Assembly (NCBI GenBank): GCA_033809415.1
Contig: JAPXLT010000197.1
Location: forward strand, 1 to 9,023
Length of the DNA stretch: 9,023 bases
Origin: JAQVUB01 sp033809415
GTDB lineage: Bacteria; Verrucomicrobiota; Lentisphaeria; Oligosphaerales; Oligosphaeraceae
Reading direction: 5' to 3'
Shown: positions 6,155-9,023 of the stretch, in pieces
Position numbering within the stretch: the stretch's first letter is position 1
Layout: each line of letters starts with the position of its first letter
Notes under the pieces: generated by a model
Told to the model about the DNA's origin: nothing
The model's input: only the letters and a program-made list of their open reading frames with translations
Databases searched by the model: none
Program-made: the position numbers and the translations under genes

Positions 6155-6850
6155 TCATCCTTCTATCCTGGCAATCAGACCGTCATGCATGTAAAGCCGT
6201 TTTGATGCATGTTGTGCGATATCGGGTTCATGCGTGACCATAATAATTGTTTTGCCGTCCCGGTTCAATTCTTTCAGCAATGTGATGATTTCAATGCTGG
6301 TGCTGCTATCGAGGTTTCCAGTGGGTTCATCAGCGAGCAGGAAAACCGGATCGTTGGCAAGGGCACGGGCAATGGCTACGCGCTGCTGCTGACCTCCGGA
6401 AAGTTCGCTGGGACGATGCGCCAGGCGCTTTTCGAGACCCACCATGGCAGCCAGCTCCCGCGCCCGCTGGCTGCTCCGTTCCTCCGTCCAGCCCAGATAA
6501 TACAGCGGCAAGGCAATGTTTTCCTCGACGGTCAACTGTGCAATCAAATTGAAACTCTGAAAGATGAAACCAAGATATTTCAGGCGGATGTCACTGAGTT
6601 CATTGTCATCCAGCGAACTGACATCCTGCCCATTAAGGAAATAGCGTCCGCTGGTAGGACGATCCAGGCAGCCGAGGATATTGAGCATCGTGCTTTTGCC
6701 GGAGCCGCTTGGCCCCATGATTGCCCAAAAGTCTCCTTTGGCGAAGCGTGCGGAAACGCCAGCAAGGGCATGCACCTCCTGCGTACCCATGACATAGGTG
6801 CGCCGGATGTCTTCAAAGCGCACTGCATCTTCATTCGTTAGTTCAGACAT
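6155..6850 (-). CDS. LolD/MacB-type ABC transporter ATP-binding protein
   Basis: This is the cytoplasmic ATPase, 231 residues from the chosen start, which pairs with the downstream permease. Visible motifs are Walker A GPSGSGKST (46-54), Q-loop Gln98 (IFQSFNL), signature LSGGQQQRVAIARAL (150-164), Walker B VFLLADEP (169-176), D-loop GNLD and switch His207 (MVTHEPD). Residues 1-30 (to TYVMGTQEVHALAGV) match the usual MacB/LolD N-terminus, including the adenine-contacting aromatic Tyr19. The frame stays open upstream to 6979, but those 43 codons are translated GTCCAT-type tandem repeat (for example IVHFCPCPLS), so ATG 6850 is preferred. No purine-rich ribosome binding site precedes it, only repeat sequence. 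The stop is 7 nt before the permease start. Confidence 0.93.
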   Translation of the reverse strand: MSELTNEDAVRFEDIRRTYVMGTQEVHALAGVSARFAKGDFWAIMGPSGSGKSTMLNILGCLDRPTSGRYFLNGQDVSSLDDNELSDIRLKYLGFIFQSFNLIAQLTVEENIALPLYYLGWTEERSSQRARELAAMVGLEKRLAHRPSELSGGQQQRVAIARALANDPVFLLADEPTGNLDSSTSIEIITLLKELNRDGKTIIMVTHEPDIAQHASKRLYMHDGLIARIEG

Positions 6851-6855
6851 GGTTA

Positions 6856-6972
6856 TGGACAAGGGACAGGGACAAAAATGGACAATGGACAATGGACAGG
6901 GACAAAAATGGACGATATGGACGGAATGGACAAGAATGGACTGCTGAATGGACAATGGACGATGGACAATGG
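6856..6972. repeat. Degenerate GGACAAT tandem repeat before the ATPase gene
   Basis: About fourteen GGAC-initiated units of 6-12 bp, mainly GGACAAT, run head to tail. Within them a 20-bp block GGACAGGGACAAAAATGGAC occurs identically at 6864-6883 and 6894-6913, showing a 30-bp duplication. On the ATPase-sense strand the array reads as repeated GTCCAT and ends 5 nt before the ATG. A related array stands before the adaptor gene at 8988-9023. Confidence 0.9.
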
Positions 6973-6998
6973 ATAGCATAATTTTCGTGCTACTATCC
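6971..6998. other. Small inverted repeat in the ATPase leader
   Basis: GGATAGCA at 6971-6978 pairs with TGCTACTATCC at 6988-6998, giving a 6-bp stem, a 3-nt bulge and two further pairs around a 9-nt loop. It lies at the upstream edge of the GGACAAT array. It could fold in the leader of the ATPase message; no function can be assigned. Confidence 0.35.
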
Positions 6999-7037
6999 CC
7001 AAACTTCTTCTTTTTTGTGAAAGATTTTTCTGAAAAG

Positions 7038-7100
7038 CAATCTCCAAGTCATTGGCATACAACCCTTTTAAGGTACCGCCAATTCCTGTCTTTTTTCTCC
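7038..7100 (+). repeat. Dispersed repeat, inverted relative to 1094-1156
   Basis: Positions 7038-7100 correspond to the reverse complement of 1094-1156, with conserved blocks CAAGTCATTGGCA and CGCCAATTCCTGTCTTTTTT and a more variable middle. In both places the block is joined to 9-bp GATCCGTCC-type units, so the two elements appear to travel as one compound repeat. Confidence 0.75.
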
Positions 7101-7173
7101 GACTGATCCGACCGATCAGACCGATCCGACTGATCTACTTGATCCGTCCGATCCGTCCGATCCGTCGGAGAAA
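7094..7173. repeat. 9-bp GATCCGTCC tandem array forming a long hairpin
   Basis: Seven consecutive 9-bp units occupy 7105-7167 (variants GATCCGACC, GATCAGACC, GATCCGACT, GATCTACTT, GATCCGTCC twice, GATCCGTCG). The array is bounded by a perfect 10-bp inverted repeat, TTTCTCCGAC (7094-7103) and GTCGGAGAAA (7164-7173). The pairing extends inwards with three mismatches over 21 bp beyond the terminal TTT/AAA, so the whole array can fold back on itself. No gene is present. Positions 7174-7208 show nothing recognisable. Confidence 0.85.
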
Positions 7174-7208
7174 CCAATAGGTCAGATCACAAATTCGCGT
7201 GCCATTCC

Positions 7209-7276
7209 ATCCGTCGAAGCAACACCCCCCTATAAAAATTTTTCGTGTTTTTTCGCGTCTTTTCGTTGTTAAAAAA
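7209..7276. repeat. TTCGTG / GTTAAAAAA module, copy C
   Basis: This is the third copy of the module at 154-219 and 4807-4869, from ATCCGTCGAAGC through a C6 run, TATAAAAATTTTT and TTCGTG/TTCGCG units to GTTAAAAAA. The C-run before TATAAA differs among the three copies. It ends 3 nt before the adaptor stop codon (complement of 7280-7282). The 5' leader and CCAAGG hairpin found in copies A and B are absent here. Confidence 0.85.
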
Positions 7277-7279
7277 GCT

Positions 7280-8968
7280 TCATTGTTCGTTTCGTGGACG
7301 GCGTTGGCGGCGTTGCCTGAATTCTTCTTTTTCCTCGTCCGTCATATTGGCCATGCGTTCCTGGAGTTTTTTCATTTGTTCGGGCGTCAGTCTCCGGCGG
7401 CGACCTTCGGTTGTAGGCTCCTCTTTATTGGCGGCGTTTTTTTCTGGCTCCCGCTCGGGGATTTCAACATCGAGCAAGTCTTCGGAGGTTCGCAGTGATA
7501 CTGCCGCATGCAATGGCGGGGTCAGGAGGACTTCTTCACCGGGCTGCAATCCTTTGCGCACATGCGCCATGCGATTATTGTCCTCGCCAATTTCAATCTC
7601 ACGAGCCTCCGCATGCCCCAGCGGTGTTTTGACATAGGCCACAGTTTTGCCATCCATGCGGACGACGCATTGCACCGGGATATAGAGCGCGTTAGTATGT
7701 TGCTCGATGATAATTTCCGCTTCGCAGTTCATTCCAGATTTAAGCGCTTTCGAGTCGCCATCAACTTCAACCGTCGTGTTGTAGAGTTTCAGGTCCGGAT
7801 TCATAAACATGCTGGTGGCATCCGGCAGCGGCGCAATCTTGGTGATTCGCCCCTGAAAAACCTGATTCGGCAGAGCATCGATGCGCAGTCTTGCCGGCAA
7901 GCCGGTATAGATTTTCTTCAGATTTGTTTCGTGCACCTTGATTTCCGCGATAAAGGTTTCTGCGGTTGGCAGATAGATGAGTTCCTGGCGTTCGAAGACT
8001 TCCTGTCCTTCGGCCAGTGGTTCGGTGTTGCCACGCCAATTGCCTTTGGCACTGGTGGCGTAAATGACCAACCCGTCTGCCGGCGCCAGGATCTTCGAAT
8101 TGGCAATCTGCTCATTGAATTTTTGCAGTCTCTGTTTCTGGCGATTCAATTCCAGTTCGCGGGCCAGCAGCTGTGCCTCGGCCTGGACTACATCTGCCTT
8201 CGAGCTGCGCTGCGTACGTTCGAGAGCCATCGTCGATTGCGATACATTGCTTTCAAGCTCATCAATCTGCCGTTTGTAGGTGTAATCCTTCAGCAAATCC
8301 AGATTTGCCCTTGCTGTCTGCAATTCCAGTTCATAGCGCTGGCAAGCCAGTTGATCCGAACGCATCTCCGTCTCCGAAAGATATTTTTCTGAAAACAGTT
8401 TTTTTGACCAATCGAGTTTATCTTTGGCGCGTTGCAATTCTTCTTCGGCCAAGGTGATGCGTCCTTCATATTCCTTGTAGACTTTGGGATATTCGCCTTC
8501 CTGATATTTTTTCAGGTCTTCCTTTGCGAAGCGCAGAGTCAATTCCGCTTTTTCGATATTTGCCTTGGCCTGATTCCGCACGACTTCAAGATTTTCCTTG
8601 GCCTGGACATAGGAGGCCTCTGCATTCTGAACGGTAATTTCCTGGTTGACTTTATTATCCTGAATCGTCGAAGTATCCAGTTCGACGAGCAGATCCCCCT
8701 GCTGCACACGTGTTCCTTCCGGGATCAAAAAGAGGATGGTCGCCCGTCCTTCGACTTTACTTTTGATAATCAGCTGCTCGCGTGGCTTGATCGTGCCGGC
8801 CTCGAGCAGGTTGATGACCAGAGGACCTTCTTGAACAGTAGTATACAGTTCCCGAGGTGCCTGCTTACCGGAAAGCGAACGGTTGACATGAAAGTACCAG
8901 AAAAAGCCCCCGGCAACAAACAGAAGAATGATCGCCCACCACCAGAATTTTTTTGTTTTCTTTGACAT
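7280..8968 (-). CDS. HlyD/MacA-type periplasmic adaptor of an ABC exporter
   Basis: This 562-residue membrane-fusion protein should link the inner-membrane ATPase/permease to an outer-membrane channel. A single N-terminal membrane anchor spans about 8-27 (FWWWAIILLFVAGGFFWYF). The lipoyl domain is split into 64-100 (IPEGTRVQQGDLLVELD) and 291-303 (SKILAPADGLVIYA). Between them (about 105-290) is a long Glu/Lys/Gln-rich coiled-coil hairpin. A beta-barrel follows at about 337-425 and a membrane-proximal domain at about 426-500. A charged tail of about 60 residues (503-562) with GRRRRLTPEQ and RQRRQRRPRNEQ extends beyond the usual end. ATG 8968 is chosen because GGAAG at 8980-8984 sits 11 nt upstream; the in-frame GTG at 8980 would overlap that site. 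It is first of the three exporter genes, but 429 nt of repeats separate it from the ATPase. Confidence 0.9.
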   Translation of the reverse strand: MSKKTKKFWWWAIILLFVAGGFFWYFHVNRSLSGKQAPRELYTTVQEGPLVINLLEAGTIKPREQLIIKSKVEGRATILFLIPEGTRVQQGDLLVELDTSTIQDNKVNQEITVQNAEASYVQAKENLEVVRNQAKANIEKAELTLRFAKEDLKKYQEGEYPKVYKEYEGRITLAEEELQRAKDKLDWSKKLFSEKYLSETEMRSDQLACQRYELELQTARANLDLLKDYTYKRQIDELESNVSQSTMALERTQRSSKADVVQAEAQLLARELELNRQKQRLQKFNEQIANSKILAPADGLVIYATSAKGNWRGNTEPLAEGQEVFERQELIYLPTAETFIAEIKVHETNLKKIYTGLPARLRIDALPNQVFQGRITKIAPLPDATSMFMNPDLKLYNTTVEVDGDSKALKSGMNCEAEIIIEQHTNALYIPVQCVVRMDGKTVAYVKTPLGHAEAREIEIGEDNNRMAHVRKGLQPGEEVLLTPPLHAAVSLRTSEDLLDVEIPEREPEKNAANKEEPTTEGRRRRLTPEQMKKLQERMANMTDEEKEEFRQRRQRRPRNEQ

Positions 8969-8979
8969 GATAGCACACA

Positions 8980-8985
8980 CTTCCT
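8980..8985 (-). promoter_or_regulatory. Ribosome binding site of the adaptor gene
   Basis: AGGAAG on the minus strand ends 11 nt before ATG 8968. This decides the start against the in-frame GTG at 8980, which would overlap it. Confidence 0.5.
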
Positions 8986-8987
8986 AC

Positions 8988-9023
8988 ATTGTGGACAGGG
9001 TGGACATTGTGGACAGGGTGGAC
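8988..9023. repeat. Two perfect 18-bp repeats before the adaptor gene
   Basis: The unit ATTGTGGACAGGGTGGAC occurs twice without mismatch (8988-9005 and 9006-9023) and runs into the window edge, so more copies may follow. On the adaptor-sense strand it reads as GTCCAC units and ends 2 nt before the ribosome binding site. It shares the GGACAGGG core with the array at 6856-6972 before the ATPase gene. Any operon promoter lies within or beyond it. Confidence 0.85.

Noticed and set aside
7105..7167. CRISPR array
   Set aside because: The repeats are 9 bp long and directly contiguous, with no unique spacers, and no cas gene is present.
7508..8392. A 294-codon plus-strand open frame opposite the adaptor gene
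   Set aside because: It is antisense to an intact HlyD/MacA-type gene whose domains are all recognisable; the antisense translation shows no family features.

Overview
The window looks like a bacterial chromosome segment from a Gram-negative, polysaccharide-degrading anaerobe or marine/gut bacterium. A Lentisphaerota or related PVC-group origin is my best guess. It rests on a secreted multimodular GH16 glycosidase, a MacAB-type exporter, a RelB/PIN toxin-antitoxin pair and intergenic spaces packed with short degenerate repeats. No ribosomal or other marker gene confirms the taxon.

Layout, left to right. Positions 1-219 hold a compound repeat (copy A: a hairpin of 9-bp units followed by a TTCGTG/GTTAAAAAA module). 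Positions 230-1041 hold a plus-strand toxin-antitoxin operon: a RelB/DinJ-like antitoxin, then a PIN-domain ribonuclease toxin 6 nt downstream. Positions 1042-1165 are a convergent intergenic space containing an inverted copy of a repeat also found at 7038-7173. Positions 1166-4378 (minus) encode a 1070-residue exported GH16 enzyme with accessory beta-sandwich domains. Positions 4379-4869 are a 491-bp intergenic region with the GH16 promoter region, repeat copy B, and a 104-bp inserted segment carrying a REP-like palindrome. Positions 4870-8968 (minus) hold a three-gene exporter transcribed adaptor, ATPase, permease: an HlyD/MacA-type periplasmic adaptor, a LolD/MacB-type ATPase and a MacB/FtsX-type permease. 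The last two are 7 nt apart. The adaptor and ATPase are separated by a 429-bp spacer made almost wholly of four repeat families. The window ends inside another short tandem repeat immediately upstream of the adaptor.

How the parts relate. The adaptor, ATPase and permease should form an inner-membrane, ATP-driven tripartite export machine; no TolC-like outer-membrane channel gene is visible here. The GH16 enzyme and the toxin-antitoxin pair have no obvious functional link to it. The strongest non-genic signal is the repeats. Long direct copies flank the toxin-antitoxin/GH16 block. One module abuts the stop codons of both the permease and the adaptor. A GTCCA-type tandem repeat lies just upstream of the start codons of both the ATPase and the adaptor. 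Two unrelated hairpins are each built from 9-bp units. No RNA gene, CRISPR array, transposase or convincing intrinsic terminator was seen.
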